64,000 nt of DNA from Rhodococcus sp. KBS0724 (GTDB lineage Bacteria; Actinomycetota; Actinomycetes; Mycobacteriales; Mycobacteriaceae), in NCBI RefSeq assembly GCF_005938745.2, contig NZ_VCBX02000001.1, positions 701,501 to 765,500 of the forward strand, read 5' to 3'. The notes under the pieces were generated by a model, which saw only the letters and a program-made list of their open reading frames with translations, made no database searches and was not told the origin of the DNA. The position numbers and the translations under genes are program-made. The first letter of the stretch is position 1, and every line of letters begins with the position of its first letter. Positions 17,578 through 28,698 of this stretch are shown here, in pieces.

Positions 17578-19116
17578 ATGAGTACAAAATACCGCCTCGC
17601 CGACGAGAGTCGTCGTCACGCTGCTGCTCGGCCCGACGCACTTGCGCTGACCGGTCGGGACGGGTCGATGACATTTGGCGAGTTGGACCGCCGGACCAAC
17701 CGACTCGCGAATGTTCTCCTCGACCTTGGTTGTGTAGCCGGCACCAGAGTGGCGGTGGTGGACAGAAGTTCAACACAGGTAATCGAGATAGTGCTGGCAG
17801 CGGCGAAGATCGGGGCAGTGGCCATCCCGCTCAATTGGCGCTTGTCCGGTGTCGAGATTGCCGGCGTGCTCTCCGATTCGGAAGCCCGGGTGTTGTTCCT
17901 TCACAGTGAATTCGACGGTGTCTTGTCGGCGGCGCAGGACGCTGGTGAGCCAGGTCTGCTCGTCATGCGGATCGACGGTTCCAGGGAGACGGACTACGAA
18001 GCTCGATTGGCCGACGCAAGTTCGGTTGACCCCGGGTGGCGCGGAGGCCTGGATGACGTTGTGCTGCAACTCTATACATCCGGCACCACGGCGAAACCCA
18101 AAGGCGTTCTGACGTCCAACAGGAATCTCGGCGGGTGCACGCAAACGGGCGGCCCTTGGGGGTTCGACGAATCCTCGGTCAGTTTGTGCGCGATGCCGTT
18201 GTTCCATATCGGTGGATTGGGCTGGGTCCTCGTCGGTCTAGCGAACGGTGCGCACAATGTGATCCTCGCGGAATTCACCCCTTCCGGTTTGCTGGATGTA
18301 TTGGAAAGAATGAGCATCACGAATACATTTCTGGTGCCCTCTGTCATCGGGATGATGATCGAAGTTCCGGGTGCACAAGATCGAGATTTCGCAGCGCTGC
18401 GCTCCATTGCGTACGGTTCCTCACCGATAACCCCGGCGGTACTGAAGCGAGCTCTCGACACGTTCGACACCCCGCTCTTCCAGGTGTACGGCCTTACCGA
18501 AACACATGGAGCTGTAACACAACTCGATGCAAACGATCATTCGGTTGACGGAGAGAAGGTTTCGTTGTTGCGGTCCGTCGGCAAGCCTTACCCCTGGGTG
18601 GAGTTGAAGGTTGTGGGCCCGGGCGCATCCGAATCGGCACCCGGAGAGTCCGGCGAGATCTGCGTCAGGTCCGAGCAGGTCACGCAGGGCTACTACAAAC
18701 GGCCGACGGAAACGGCGGCCGCGATCGATGCCGACGGCTGGTTCCACACTGGCGACGTCGGACGGATCGACGACGAGGGATACGTCTACATCACCGATCG
18801 GATCAAGGACATGATCATCACCGGTGGCGAGAACGTGTACCCCGTCGAGGTCGAATCGGTGATCGCCGAGTACCCGGGTGTTTCACAGGTTGCTGTTGTC
18901 GGAGTAGAGGATCCGGTCTGGGGTGAGGCAGTCAAAGCAGTTGTAGTCGCCGCTGCGGATCATGAACTCGATGCCACCGCGATCCTCGCATTCACACGAT
19001 CGCGTCTCGCCGGATACAAGTGCCCGAAATCGATCGACGTCGTTGCGGAACTTCCACTCGGCGCAACCGGGAAGATACTCAAGCGCGAACTTCGAGCACA
19101 GTATGCCGGGCAGTGA
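17578..19116 (+). CDS. Acyl-CoA synthetase (FadD-type AMP-dependent ligase)
   Basis: A 512-aa ANL ligase, second in the island. Motifs: LQLYTSGTTAKPKGVLTSN (phosphate loop), QVYGLTETHG (adenine site), TGDVGRIDDEGYVYITDRIK (hinge), GGENVYPVEVES and the C-terminal lysine in PLGATGKILKRELR. The ATG at 17578 follows the MpaB-family gene by 19 bp and probably shares its transcript behind island operator copy 6. A likely role is to activate the acid left after oxidative cleavage, but this is inference. Full length, no anomalies. Confidence 0.92.
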   Translation: MSTKYRLADESRRHAAARPDALALTGRDGSMTFGELDRRTNRLANVLLDLGCVAGTRVAVVDRSSTQVIEIVLAAAKIGAVAIPLNWRLSGVEIAGVLSDSEARVLFLHSEFDGVLSAAQDAGEPGLLVMRIDGSRETDYEARLADASSVDPGWRGGLDDVVLQLYTSGTTAKPKGVLTSNRNLGGCTQTGGPWGFDESSVSLCAMPLFHIGGLGWVLVGLANGAHNVILAEFTPSGLLDVLERMSITNTFLVPSVIGMMIEVPGAQDRDFAALRSIAYGSSPITPAVLKRALDTFDTPLFQVYGLTETHGAVTQLDANDHSVDGEKVSLLRSVGKPYPWVELKVVGPGASESAPGESGEICVRSEQVTQGYYKRPTETAAAIDADGWFHTGDVGRIDDEGYVYITDRIKDMIITGGENVYPVEVESVIAEYPGVSQVAVVGVEDPVWGEAVKAVVVAAADHELDATAILAFTRSRLAGYKCPKSIDVVAELPLGATGKILKRELRAQYAGQ

Positions 19117-19138
19117 TGCAGTATGCCGGCTGTGAGAC

Positions 19139-19786
19139 CTAGCGAGTTCGTTTGCGGGGAGGCTTGTATCCCACCGTGTTCAGGGCGATCTCCGCATATT
19201 TCCCGGCGACTTCCTCCGGGCTGAGTTTGCCTTCCGCGTGGTACCACCGCGGAATGGACTGACACATCGCGAGCAATGCGCGGGTGGTCTCGGCTGTGTC
19301 GGCGACCGAGAACAAGCCTCGTTCGACGCCCTCTGTGACGATGCCGAGGGCGAGCTCCTCGATGCCCTTGCGGACAACGCGGTATCGCTGTCGGTTCTCG
19401 GGGCTGAGGTACCGCACCTCACCTTCGAGGGCTGCCAGGCGAGATCGGGTTGTCATGCGCAACACGATCGCTTCGACGACGTTCGTGAGTTGTTGGCACG
19501 GGTCGTCGCCGCCGTCGGCGGATGCGGTGTGTGCACGCGCGAGTACGTCGCTGGTCGAGATCTCCAGGAGTGCAAGGAGAATCCCTTCCTTACTCTGATG
19601 GTGGTAGTACAGCGCAGGGATCGTGACCCCGACGCGACGCGCGATGTCCCGCACCGAGGTGCCGTGGAAGCCGTTGTCGTAGAATCCCTCGAGGGCAGCC
19701 TGGAGGATGGGGCTCAGTTCGAGTGGCTCGATCCGTCGCCAGCTGGCCTCGGTGGTGGCGGTTTTCGCCGAATTCTTCGTGACCAT
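19139..19786 (-). CDS. TetR-family regulator, KstR2-like, probably autoregulated
   Basis: A 215-aa repressor. Helix-turn-helix at about residues 40-65 (GTSVRDIARRVGVTIPALYY), and a C-terminal region (QSIPRWYHAEGKLSPEEVAG) of the KstR2-like type, as in the TetR at 138. An island operator copy lies 14 bp upstream of its start, which suggests autorepression and makes it the stronger candidate for the island regulator. It closes the island; the next gene belongs to the conserved core block. The effector is probably an acyl-CoA intermediate (inference). Confidence 0.87.
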   Translation of the reverse strand: MVTKNSAKTATTEASWRRIEPLELSPILQAALEGFYDNGFHGTSVRDIARRVGVTIPALYYHHQSKEGILLALLEISTSDVLARAHTASADGGDDPCQQLTNVVEAIVLRMTTRSRLAALEGEVRYLSPENRQRYRVVRKGIEELALGIVTEGVERGLFSVADTAETTRALLAMCQSIPRWYHAEGKLSPEEVAGKYAEIALNTVGYKPPRKRTR

Positions 19787-19800
19787 GACTACTCCATTAG

Positions 19801-19814
19801 CTATCGTTCGATAA
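19801..19814. promoter_or_regulatory. Island operator copy 7 (CTATCGTTCGATAA)
   Basis: Nine of ten fixed positions match. Located 14 bp before the start of the TetR gene at 19786, consistent with autoregulation. Confidence 0.75.
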
Positions 19815-19956
19815 GGCCTGGGAAGATCCTACGCTGCGGCGAGACCGTCACAGTTTCACGCTTGTGCCTTAGGTGGAACTTCGGACAAGGCGGTTGGTTT
19901 CCGTGACGTGCCCTTCCCGATGTGTCGGAAGATCGTGGCGGGTGCACAATATTGAC

Positions 19957-20574
19957 ATGCCGAATTCGAATCCGATATCCGCTTGGAAGGCCCTTCGCGA
20001 AGGCAATGAGCGATTTGTGGGCGGCGCGTCCATCCACCCCAGCCAGGGAATCGCGGATCGCGCGAAACTGGTCGACGCACAGCACCCCACCGCCGTGCTG
20101 TTCGGTTGTGGTGATTCACGTGTTGCCGCCGAGATCATCTTCGATCAGGGGCTGGGTGACATGTTCGTCGTTCGCACGGCAGGTCACGTGCTCGACGATT
20201 CCGTTCTCGGTTCCATCGAGTACGCGGTGCATGTTCTCAACGTCCCGCTCATCGTTGTGCTCGGGCACGACGGTTGTGGCGCGGTCAAGGCCACACTCGA
20301 CGCTCTCGACAAGGGTGCAGTGCCGGACGGCTTCATCCGCAGTGTGATCGAGCGTGTTGCGCCGTCCATTCTCATGGGACGCAATGAAGGTCTGACGACC
20401 GTCGACGAACTCGAGGGACGCCACGTTGTCGAGACGGGTTCGCTCATCATGCAGCGGTCCCGAATTATTGCCGACAAGGTAGGCAAGGGAGAGTGCGCGA
20501 TTGCAGGTGTCACCTACACGTTGTCGGACGGACACATGCGTCTGCAGGGCGTAGTAGGCGAAATCGGCGAGTAG
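19957..20574 (+). CDS. Beta-carbonic anhydrase
   Basis: A 205-aa beta-class carbonic anhydrase that interconverts CO2 and bicarbonate. Zinc ligands are visible as the Cys and catalytic Asp/Arg of FGCGDSRVAAE and the His/Cys pair of VLGHDGCGAVKA. ATG 19957 (MPNSNPISAWKALREGNERF) is used because the longer upstream frame is not family-like. It matches the position of M. tuberculosis Rv3588c at the edge of the disA-radA block. Cytosolic, no signal peptide. Not part of the acyl-CoA island. Confidence 0.92.
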   Translation: MPNSNPISAWKALREGNERFVGGASIHPSQGIADRAKLVDAQHPTAVLFGCGDSRVAAEIIFDQGLGDMFVVRTAGHVLDDSVLGSIEYAVHVLNVPLIVVLGHDGCGAVKATLDALDKGAVPDGFIRSVIERVAPSILMGRNEGLTTVDELEGRHVVETGSLIMQRSRIIADKVGKGECAIAGVTYTLSDGHMRLQGVVGEIGE

Positions 20575-20637
20575 GTCGGGATAATCCCTTCAGTCCTTCG
20601 TCACACGGTGCCGACACGCCGTCTCAGCTGACCGTTT

Positions 20638-21399
20638 GTGAGGCTTTCGCCAACTACCGTTGAGACCGTGTTGGAACCGAATGGACCACTGCCCCCTCAG
20701 ATCTACTGGCGTCGCCGGGCTCTGGCCATCGGTGCTGCCGTTATCGCCCTGGTGTTGTTGATCTGGGCGATTTCCGCGCTGGTCGGCGGAGGCGACGATC
20801 CTGCCGAAGCGGACGCCGCGGCCGCCACGTCCTCGCTCACATCGGAGGTGTCGTTCACACCGAACCCGTCAGGAAGCAACAACTCCGGCGGCAACGGTGG
20901 CGGCGGTGGTGGTGATTCCGGTTCGAATGGTTCTGCGACGTCCGCTGCGCCGAGTTCGACAACGTCGGCAACCAGCGCGGCTCCGGTACCGGCTGGGCAG
21001 TGCGCCGATTCGTCCCTCGCAGTCAAGGCGACCGCAGACAAGCCCACCTTCGCCGGTGGCGAGGAACCGACCTTCACGATCGTCATCACGAACATCGGTT
21101 CAGCCGCATGTGATCGCGACCTGGCCGGTGGACTCCAGCAGGTGCTCGTCTACAGCATCGACGGCAAGAACCGACTGTGGTCCAACGTGGACTGCTACCC
21201 GCAACCGGCCCCGGATGTGCGCAACCTAGAACCGGGTGAGCAGGCCGCCTTCAAGGTTGCCTGGTCCGCCACGACCTCGACTCCGGACTGCGCCACTTCG
21301 CAGAATCCGCAGCGCAATCCCGTCGGCCCCGGCGCGTACACCGTCGTCGGTCAGCTCGGCGCCCTGCGCAGCGGCGCGGAGCCCTTCAATATCGCGTAA
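20638..21399 (+). CDS. Conserved membrane-anchored protein (Rv3587c-like)
   Basis: A 253-aa protein with a short cytosolic N-terminus, one membrane helix (about residues 30-50, AIGAAVIALVLLIWAISALV), a low-complexity Gly/Ser/Thr linker (about residues 65-120) and an extracytoplasmic domain of beta type with a few cysteines. The start is uncertain; GTG 20668 is also possible. Position between carbonic anhydrase and disA matches M. tuberculosis Rv3587c, a membrane protein of unknown function. Around the stop codon a 15-bp direct duplication (CAATATCGCGTAAC at 21387 and 21402) repeats the last codons beyond the stop. Confidence 0.8.
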   Translation: MRLSPTTVETVLEPNGPLPPQIYWRRRALAIGAAVIALVLLIWAISALVGGGDDPAEADAAAATSSLTSEVSFTPNPSGSNNSGGNGGGGGGDSGSNGSATSAAPSSTTSATSAAPVPAGQCADSSLAVKATADKPTFAGGEEPTFTIVITNIGSAACDRDLAGGLQQVLVYSIDGKNRLWSNVDCYPQPAPDVRNLEPGEQAAFKVAWSATTSTPDCATSQNPQRNPVGPGAYTVVGQLGALRSGAEPFNIA

Positions 21400-21423
21400 C
21401 CCAATATCGCGTAACTGCCGAGC

Positions 21424-22521
21424 TCAGTTGTACGAACCGGTGATCGAAGACTCAGCCAGCCGGGACAAGCCTTCCCGGATGTGACGAGCCCAGAGTCCAC
21501 CGATGCCCTCGACGGACTGAAGGTCGGCTGCCGTTGCAGCGAGCAGCGCTTGCAAGGTGCCGAATGATCCGACCAAGCGGTGGATCTGATGGAACTGAAG
21601 TCGCGGTACTCGCATGAGCACCCGGTATCCACGGGGAGTCATCGGGGTGTCGAGGGCTTCGATTGTGCCCGGGTAACCGAGAACTCGCGCGAGGGTGGTC
21701 AGGTCGAGAAGATCGGCATCGGTGACGCGGTCCAGGGCAGCGAGCACATTGTCCATCGCGGCGGTTCCCACCGGCTCGGGGCCTGCAAGGTAGTCGCGGA
21801 CGATGAGCTGACGCGCAATGTCGTTGTCGCCGACCAACTCTTCGAGCTGAAGGGCGAGCTGGCGACCGTCTGTGCCGAGTTCGAGGACGTCCTGTTCAAT
21901 CTCGAGTGATACGCGTCGAACCATCTCGAGTCGCTGCACCACCGTCAAAGCGTCGCGCAGAGTCACGAAGTCCTCGATCTCGACGACGGACAGTGACCTG
22001 GTGACCTCGTCGAGACGCGCCTTGTATCGCTCGAGTGTCGCAACGGCCTGATTTGCTCGGGACAGGATCGTGGCGGAACCTTCGATGACATGTCTGATGC
22101 CGCCGACGTAGACGCTGACGATCGACATCGACTGACTTACCGACACCACCGGGTATCCGGTCTGGATTGCCGTGCGTTCCGCTGCGCGGTGCCGAGTGCC
22201 GGATTCGACGGTCGGGATCTTGTGGTCCGGAACGAGTTGAACGTTTGCGCGGACGATGTGCGAGCCATCCGTGGACAGCACCACGGCACCGTCCATTTTC
22301 GAAAGTTCCCGAAGGCGCGTGGGCGCGAACGCCACGTCGAGGTTGAAACCACCGTCGCACAGCGCCTCGATCTCGTCGTCGTAACCGAGAACGATCAGGG
22401 CGCCGGTGCGACCTCGAAGAATGCGTTCGAGGCCGTCGCGCAGTGCGGTTCCTGGGGCCAATCTGGCGATGGTTTCTCTCAACGCCGGCGACGACTGGGG
22501 ATCCGCCATCGCACTGATCAT
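21424..22521 (-). CDS. disA: DNA integrity scanning protein DisA (diadenylate cyclase)
   Basis: A 365-aa protein that makes cyclic di-AMP from two ATP while scanning DNA for branched structures. The N-terminal DAC domain has the catalytic motifs KMDGAVVLS and [11 protein letters not shown] helical linker follows ([20 protein letters not shown]), and the C-terminus has helix-hairpin-helix DNA-binding repeats ([20 protein letters not shown]). ATG 22521 was chosen because GGGAG lies 7 bases upstream of it. The neighbour radA downstream on the same strand, with a thioesterase gene between, mirrors the mycobacterial order. In Bacillus, RadA modulates DisA activity. Confidence 0.95.
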   Translation of the reverse strand: MISAMADPQSSPALRETIARLAPGTALRDGLERILRGRTGALIVLGYDDEIEALCDGGFNLDVAFAPTRLRELSKMDGAVVLSTDGSHIVRANVQLVPDHKIPTVESGTRHRAAERTAIQTGYPVVSVSQSMSIVSVYVGGIRHVIEGSATILSRANQAVATLERYKARLDEVTRSLSVVEIEDFVTLRDALTVVQRLEMVRRVSLEIEQDVLELGTDGRQLALQLEELVGDNDIARQLIVRDYLAGPEPVGTAAMDNVLAALDRVTDADLLDLTTLARVLGYPGTIEALDTPMTPRGYRVLMRVPRLQFHQIHRLVGSFGTLQALLAATAADLQSVEGIGGLWARHIREGLSRLAESSITGSYN

Positions 22522-22606
22522 TGAGAAACTCCCTGCTGAGGTCGATGTCACTAAGTCCGGGTCCGATAGCTGGTACTGGCAGATCCTTCGATTAGATTAC
22601 CTATCC

Positions 22607-23167
22607 GTGAGTAGTACCTGGACTTTGCCTGACGACCTGACCGTCCCCGTGCCTGTTGAATTCTTCCCGGCGGCGGGTGAGACCTTGCCTCAGCACTGGT
22701 CGAAGTGCTTCGGGTGCGGCGACGATCAGCCGGCCGGGATGGCGATGAGTTTCAAGGCTGGTGAGGGCCTCGAGGTGACCGGACGCCTCGAAGTCGCGAA
22801 GAAGTACCAGGGTGGACCCGGGGTCATTCACGGCGGAATTCTCTCCACTGCTTTCGACGAGGTGCAGGGCGTGGCATGCATGGTCCTCGGCACTCCGGTG
22901 GTGACCGGTCACCTCGAGATCGACTTTGCGCGGCCGATCCCGCTCGGCTCGGTTCTCGAGTTCCGGGCTCGCGTCGAGGGAACTGTCCGGCGCAAGGTCT
23001 ACACCACCGCCGAAGCTGTCATCGTCGAAGGTCCAGCCGCTGATCCGGACGTCATTGTCGGAACATCGCGAGGACTGTTCCTGACCATCACGGCCGAGCA
23101 TTTTGCACAGACCCAGGAATTTGTGGACGGCGTTCCGACCTCGCCGTTCGGAACCTCGTCTGTCTGA
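22607..23167 (+). CDS. PaaI-like hotdog-fold thioesterase
   Basis: About 186 aa. Hotdog thioesterase core: HWSKCFGCGDDQPAGMAM, GGPGVIHGGILSTAFDEVQG with the catalytic HGG and Asp/Glu-containing helix, and the strand GHLEIDFARPIPLGS. It should hydrolyse acyl-CoA thioesters; the acyl group is unknown. GTG 22607 is inferred as the start: there is no ribosome site, but TAGATT lies about 9 bp before it, which fits a leaderless transcript. It is divergent from disA (start 22521) and convergent on radA with a 23-bp gap. Confidence 0.82.
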   Translation: MSSTWTLPDDLTVPVPVEFFPAAGETLPQHWSKCFGCGDDQPAGMAMSFKAGEGLEVTGRLEVAKKYQGGPGVIHGGILSTAFDEVQGVACMVLGTPVVTGHLEIDFARPIPLGSVLEFRARVEGTVRRKVYTTAEAVIVEGPAADPDVIVGTSRGLFLTITAEHFAQTQEFVDGVPTSPFGTSSV

Positions 23168-23190
23168 TTTTCCAGCCCTGATCACTGCCG

Positions 23191-24624
23191 TCATTTGACG
23201 GGGGTGAGCTTGGGTCGAGGCGCACCCTGCTTGCCGCCGAGCAAGCCGGCGTAGGTCAAGGCCTCGGCGATGGTCGTCACTTCGTTGACTCGCATGCCGG
23301 GAATGTTCGGCCCGGAGTCGACCGGCACTATTGCGCTCGTGAATCCCAACCGGGCAGCTTCGATCAGACGTCGGTTGACGCCGGCAACTCGGCGAACCTC
23401 ACCGGCGAGTCCGACTTCGCCGAGGATCACCATCCCCTTGGGAACCGGCTTCCCCTTCACCGCGGAGGTGACGGCAATGGCGAGGGCCAAATCGGCACCT
23501 GGTTCCGTCATCCGCATGCCGCCCACGGTTGCCGCGTAGACGTCGGCTTTGGCGATCGATACCCCGGCACGTCGCTCGAGTACGGCCAGAACCATGGCGA
23601 CACGTGCAGTGTCCAGGCCGCTCACAGCTCGACGGGGAGTGGGGAGTGGCGTAGGGGCCACCAAGGCCTGTACTTCGCCGAGCAGAGGGCGTTTGCCGTC
23701 CATCATCACGGTGACAGCAGTGCCCTCCACCATCTCTTCGCGATGGTGGAGGAACAATCCGGACGGATCGCTGATCTCGTTGATGCCTTGTTCGGTGAGC
23801 TCGAAACAACCCACCTCGTCGGCTGCTCCGAATCGGTTCTTCACTCCGCGGACCATACGAAGCGTGGAGTGTTTGTCTCCTTCGAAGTGCAGGACCACGT
23901 CGACGAGATGCTCGAGCGATCGTGGGCCGGCCACGGCTCCGTCCTTGGTGACGTGACCGATCAGGAGTACCGGGATTCCGCTGGACTTCGCCAACGACGT
24001 GAGTGCGCTGGTGACCGCTTTGACCTGTGTGACACCACCGACAACGCCGTCGACGTCGGCTGCGAGCATCGTTTGCACGGAGTCGACGATCACCAGCGTG
24101 GGTTTGACCTGCTCGACGTGGCCGAGGATGGTAGCAAGATCGTTTTCCGCGGCCAGGTACATCCGTTCGTGGACGGAATTGGTGCGATCGGCTCGGAGCC
24201 TGACCTGGCCGGCCGACTCCTCGCCGGTGACGTACAGAGCGCGATCCTGCGGACTCCGCATCGCCCACCGGTAGACGACCTCGAGCAGCAACGTGGATTT
24301 GCCGACGCCAGGTTCCCCGGCGAGTAGGACGACCGAGCCGGGAACGACACCACCGCCGAGAACACGATCGAGTTCACCGATCCCGGTTGGCTTGGCCTTG
24401 GTGCTCTGGCTGTCGATCTGGGTGAGCGGAGTGGCGGGTGTGGTGGGCAGGACAGCGGCCGAACCGGCCTTCGCGAGCGATGCTCCCGCGCGACTGGCGA
24501 CCGGAGCGACGACGGACACTTCGGACATGGAGCCCCACGTGTCGCACTCGGGGCAGCGGCCGACCCATTTGGGCACGACGGATTTGCATTCGGAGCACCG
24601 ATAGTTCGATTTCGCTTTGGCCAC
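23191..24624 (-). CDS. radA: DNA repair protein RadA
   Basis: A 477-aa RecA-like recombination helper that drives branch migration. In order: N-terminal zinc finger ([20 protein letters not shown]), Walker A ([11 protein letters not shown]), the RadA-specific KNRFG motif ([13 protein letters not shown]), and a C-terminal Lon-protease-like domain without the protease role. Full length. The start is separated from lpqE upstream by a very strong hairpin terminator. Same position as M. tuberculosis Rv3585. Confidence 0.96.
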   Translation of the reverse strand: MAKAKSNYRCSECKSVVPKWVGRCPECDTWGSMSEVSVVAPVASRAGASLAKAGSAAVLPTTPATPLTQIDSQSTKAKPTGIGELDRVLGGGVVPGSVVLLAGEPGVGKSTLLLEVVYRWAMRSPQDRALYVTGEESAGQVRLRADRTNSVHERMYLAAENDLATILGHVEQVKPTLVIVDSVQTMLAADVDGVVGGVTQVKAVTSALTSLAKSSGIPVLLIGHVTKDGAVAGPRSLEHLVDVVLHFEGDKHSTLRMVRGVKNRFGAADEVGCFELTEQGINEISDPSGLFLHHREEMVEGTAVTVMMDGKRPLLGEVQALVAPTPLPTPRRAVSGLDTARVAMVLAVLERRAGVSIAKADVYAATVGGMRMTEPGADLALAIAVTSAVKGKPVPKGMVILGEVGLAGEVRRVAGVNRRLIEAARLGFTSAIVPVDSGPNIPGMRVNEVTTIAEALTYAGLLGGKQGAPRPKLTPVK

Positions 24625-24633
24625 CGGAACAGA

Positions 24634-24668
24634 CTAGAGGCGGGGTCCGACATGGACCCCGCCTCTAG
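24634..24668 (-). terminator. Hairpin terminator between lpqE and radA
   Basis: Perfect 15-bp stem (CTAGAGGCGGGGTCC and its complement) with a 5-nt loop. It lies after lpqE and just before radA on the same strand, so it should stop lpqE transcripts; radA needs its own promoter in the 10 bp to its start or read-through. Confidence 0.8.
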
Positions 24669-24721
24669 TGTGGCAATTCGTGACCTTGGCGAAACGCAGT
24701 GTCCGCCTTAGGTTTACAAGC

Positions 24722-25354
24722 TCAGTGTCCTGAGCCTTCGACCGGCGACTTCTCGGACACGTCACGTTCGAGTTGCGGGCCCGCATCGACGGGAACCTGA
24801 ACCGTGACGGGGCCGGCCTTCTCGAAGGTGAAGGTCATCGGGATGGTCAGGCCTGGGCGAACGCCGGCCTTGATGTCTTCGAGGACTACGAGCAAGAGCG
24901 CTGCGGGAGCGTCTGTGTTCTGGTCCTTGTTCGCGATCTGCTTCTCGGCTTCGGCCTCAGCGGACTCGCCCGCGGGAAGCTCTCCGGCCTGCAGAGATGT
25001 CTGCGGCTTGATCACCAATCCGGCAACCTCTTCACCGGCGACAACGCTTGCAGCGTAGTCGGTGGTGATGCTGACCAGCTTGTCGGTGGTCTCCGCGCTT
25101 TCGTTCACGATCGTGAAGGCGAGCACGGCGGTTCCGCCGGGTTCGATGCTGTACTCCTCGGACGAGGGGTACATGATGTGCACGTTGCGCAGAGCAATGT
25201 CACCAACGCTGGCGCTGTTGCCGTTTACGGCGGCCTGCTGGACGGCAGTCTGGCTCACCTGTCCCGAGCCACATGCGGACAGCGCGATGGCTGCGCCTGC
25301 AGCCAGTGCAATGGCGGTAGCGACTCGGCGAGTCGGCTTGCGGATAGCAGTCAC
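24722..25354 (-). CDS. lpqE: Lipoprotein LpqE-like
   Basis: A 210-aa secreted lipoprotein. The signal sequence is basic then hydrophobic (RRVATAIALAAGAAIAL) and ends in the lipobox LSAC, so the mature protein starts at Cys28 or near it. The mature part is a beta-rich domain (AVLAFTIVNESAETTDKLVS) like copper-chaperone/PCuAC-type folds, but without an obvious Met/His metal site; function unknown. Synteny with M. tuberculosis lpqE (Rv3584) next to radA and carD supports the name. Confidence 0.85.
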   Translation of the reverse strand: MTAIRKPTRRVATAIALAAGAAIALSACGSGQVSQTAVQQAAVNGNSASVGDIALRNVHIMYPSSEEYSIEPGGTAVLAFTIVNESAETTDKLVSITTDYAASVVAGEEVAGLVIKPQTSLQAGELPAGESAEAEAEKQIANKDQNTDAPAALLLVVLEDIKAGVRPGLTIPMTFTFEKAGPVTVQVPVDAGPQLERDVSEKSPVEGSGH

Positions 25355-25588
25355 GGTTTGTCCTCCAGGGCGTCAGGTTCGCACTCCACTAGGCAGAGTA
25401 GTAGTCAGCTCTCGCGGGCCGGTCGCTGGGTCGCCACAACGGTTGTCCGCGTGGGCTTTCGTTCTGTCGTGAACAGGCCGTAGACGCTGGCTGAATGCAC
25501 GTCCAACAGGCACTGTCAACCCCTACGCTCGAGCAAGGATGCCCCTGACCTGCGCCGTTGATGCATGGCTGGTTCTTCGACGTGTTAA

Positions 25589-26107
<519 letters not shown>

Positions 26108-26131
26108 ATCAACACCACAACAAAGCTGACA

Positions 26132-27290
<1,159 letters not shown>

Positions 27291-27301
27291 GATCGCTGGT
27301 C

Positions 27302-28696
27302 GTGACCCTGCGCCTATACGACACCGGTACGCGGGCCCTGCGGGATTTTGTTCCGTTGGTCCCCGGACATGCATCGGTGTACCTGTGTGGGGCAACAGTC
27401 CAGGGCGATCCCCACATCGGCCACGTGCGGAGCGGCGTCGCATTCGACGTGCTGCGCCGCTGGTTGCTGGCGCACGACAACGACGTTGCATTCGTGCGCA
27501 ACGTGACGGATATCGACGACAAGATCTTGAACAAGGCCGCCGACGCCGGCCGTCCGTGGTGGGAGTGGGCCACGACGTTCGAGCGTTCCTTCACGTGGGC
27601 GTACGACCAGTTGGGTGTATTGCCGCCGTCGATCGAACCGCGGGCCACCGGTCACGTCACTCAGATGGTCTCGATGATGGAACGTCTCATCGCGAACGGT
27701 CATGCGTACGCCGCCGGCGGCGACGTCTACTTCGACGTACTGAGCTACCCCGAATACGGCGCACTCTCCGGACACAAGCTCGACGACGTCCATCAGGGTG
27801 AGAGCGCCGCCGAGGGCAAGCGTGATCCGCGTGACTTCACGCTGTGGAAGACGGCCAAGCCCGGCGAGCCTTCGTGGCCGACCCCGTGGGGGCCCGGCCG
27901 TCCCGGTTGGCATCTCGAGTGCTCGGCCATGGCGGAGTTCTATCTCGGCGCCGCATTCGATATTCATTGCGGTGGAAGGGATTTGGTCTTCCCGCATCAC
28001 GAGAACGAGATTGCTCAGGCAAAGTGCGTCGGCGACGATTTTGCTCAGTACTGGTTGCACAACGGCTGGGTCACGATGAGTGGCGAGAAGATGTCCAAGT
28101 CGCTCGGCAATGTGCTGTCGGTGCCGAATGTCTTGAAAAAGGTTCGCCCGCAAGAACTCAGGTACTACCTCGGTAGTGCTCATTACCGCTCCAACCTCGA
28201 ATACTCGGACGAAGCCCTCGAAGAGAGTGCCAAGTCGTATCAAGGGCTCGAGACGTTTGTCCTGCGTACGCACAAACGCGCAGGCGGCGTCGAACTCGGG
28301 ACGTGGACAGAGGGTTTCGCGGAGGCGCTCGACAACGACTTGTCGGTCCCGATCGCGTTGGCCGAGATTCACGGCAAGGCAAGCGCGGGAAATACCGCGC
28401 TCGCAGCGGGAGACCTGGGCGCGGCGCGTGTGGCGGCAGGTCAGGTGCGGGCGATGCTCGCCATCCTGGGCGTCGACCCCCTCGACGCGCATTGGTCGCA
28501 GTCCGGTGGCGACACCGAGGCGGCAATGGAAGCTTTGGACGTGTTGGTGCGCGCCGATCTCGATCGGCGGCAGCAGGCACGGACGGAAAAGAACTGGGCG
28601 GTGGCGGACGAAGTCCGTGATCGCCTCATCAAGGCGGGTATCGAAGTAACCGATACTCCCGACGGACCCGAATGGTCCCTGAAGGCAGGGCAGTAA
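27302..28696 (+). CDS. cysS: Cysteinyl-tRNA synthetase
   Basis: A 464-aa class I aminoacyl-tRNA synthetase charging tRNA-Cys. The HIGH motif appears as [10 protein letters not shown], the KMSKS loop as [10 protein letters not shown], and zinc ligands include YLCGATVQ and LECSAMA, with [15 protein letters not shown] near the substrate cysteine. GTG start. Third enzyme gene of the carD-ispD-ispF-cysS run and 2 bp before the RNA methyltransferase gene. A long antisense frame over it is a codon-bias shadow. Confidence 0.96.
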   Translation: MTLRLYDTGTRALRDFVPLVPGHASVYLCGATVQGDPHIGHVRSGVAFDVLRRWLLAHDNDVAFVRNVTDIDDKILNKAADAGRPWWEWATTFERSFTWAYDQLGVLPPSIEPRATGHVTQMVSMMERLIANGHAYAAGGDVYFDVLSYPEYGALSGHKLDDVHQGESAAEGKRDPRDFTLWKTAKPGEPSWPTPWGPGRPGWHLECSAMAEFYLGAAFDIHCGGRDLVFPHHENEIAQAKCVGDDFAQYWLHNGWVTMSGEKMSKSLGNVLSVPNVLKKVRPQELRYYLGSAHYRSNLEYSDEALEESAKSYQGLETFVLRTHKRAGGVELGTWTEGFAEALDNDLSVPIALAEIHGKASAGNTALAAGDLGAARVAAGQVRAMLAILGVDPLDAHWSQSGGDTEAAMEALDVLVRADLDRRQQARTEKNWAVADEVRDRLIKAGIEVTDTPDGPEWSLKAGQ

Positions 28697-28698
28697 CA

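Noticed and set aside
21387..21415. 15-bp direct repeat at the end of the Rv3587c-like gene as an attachment site
   Set aside because: It is a simple tandem duplication with no integrase or tRNA gene nearby.
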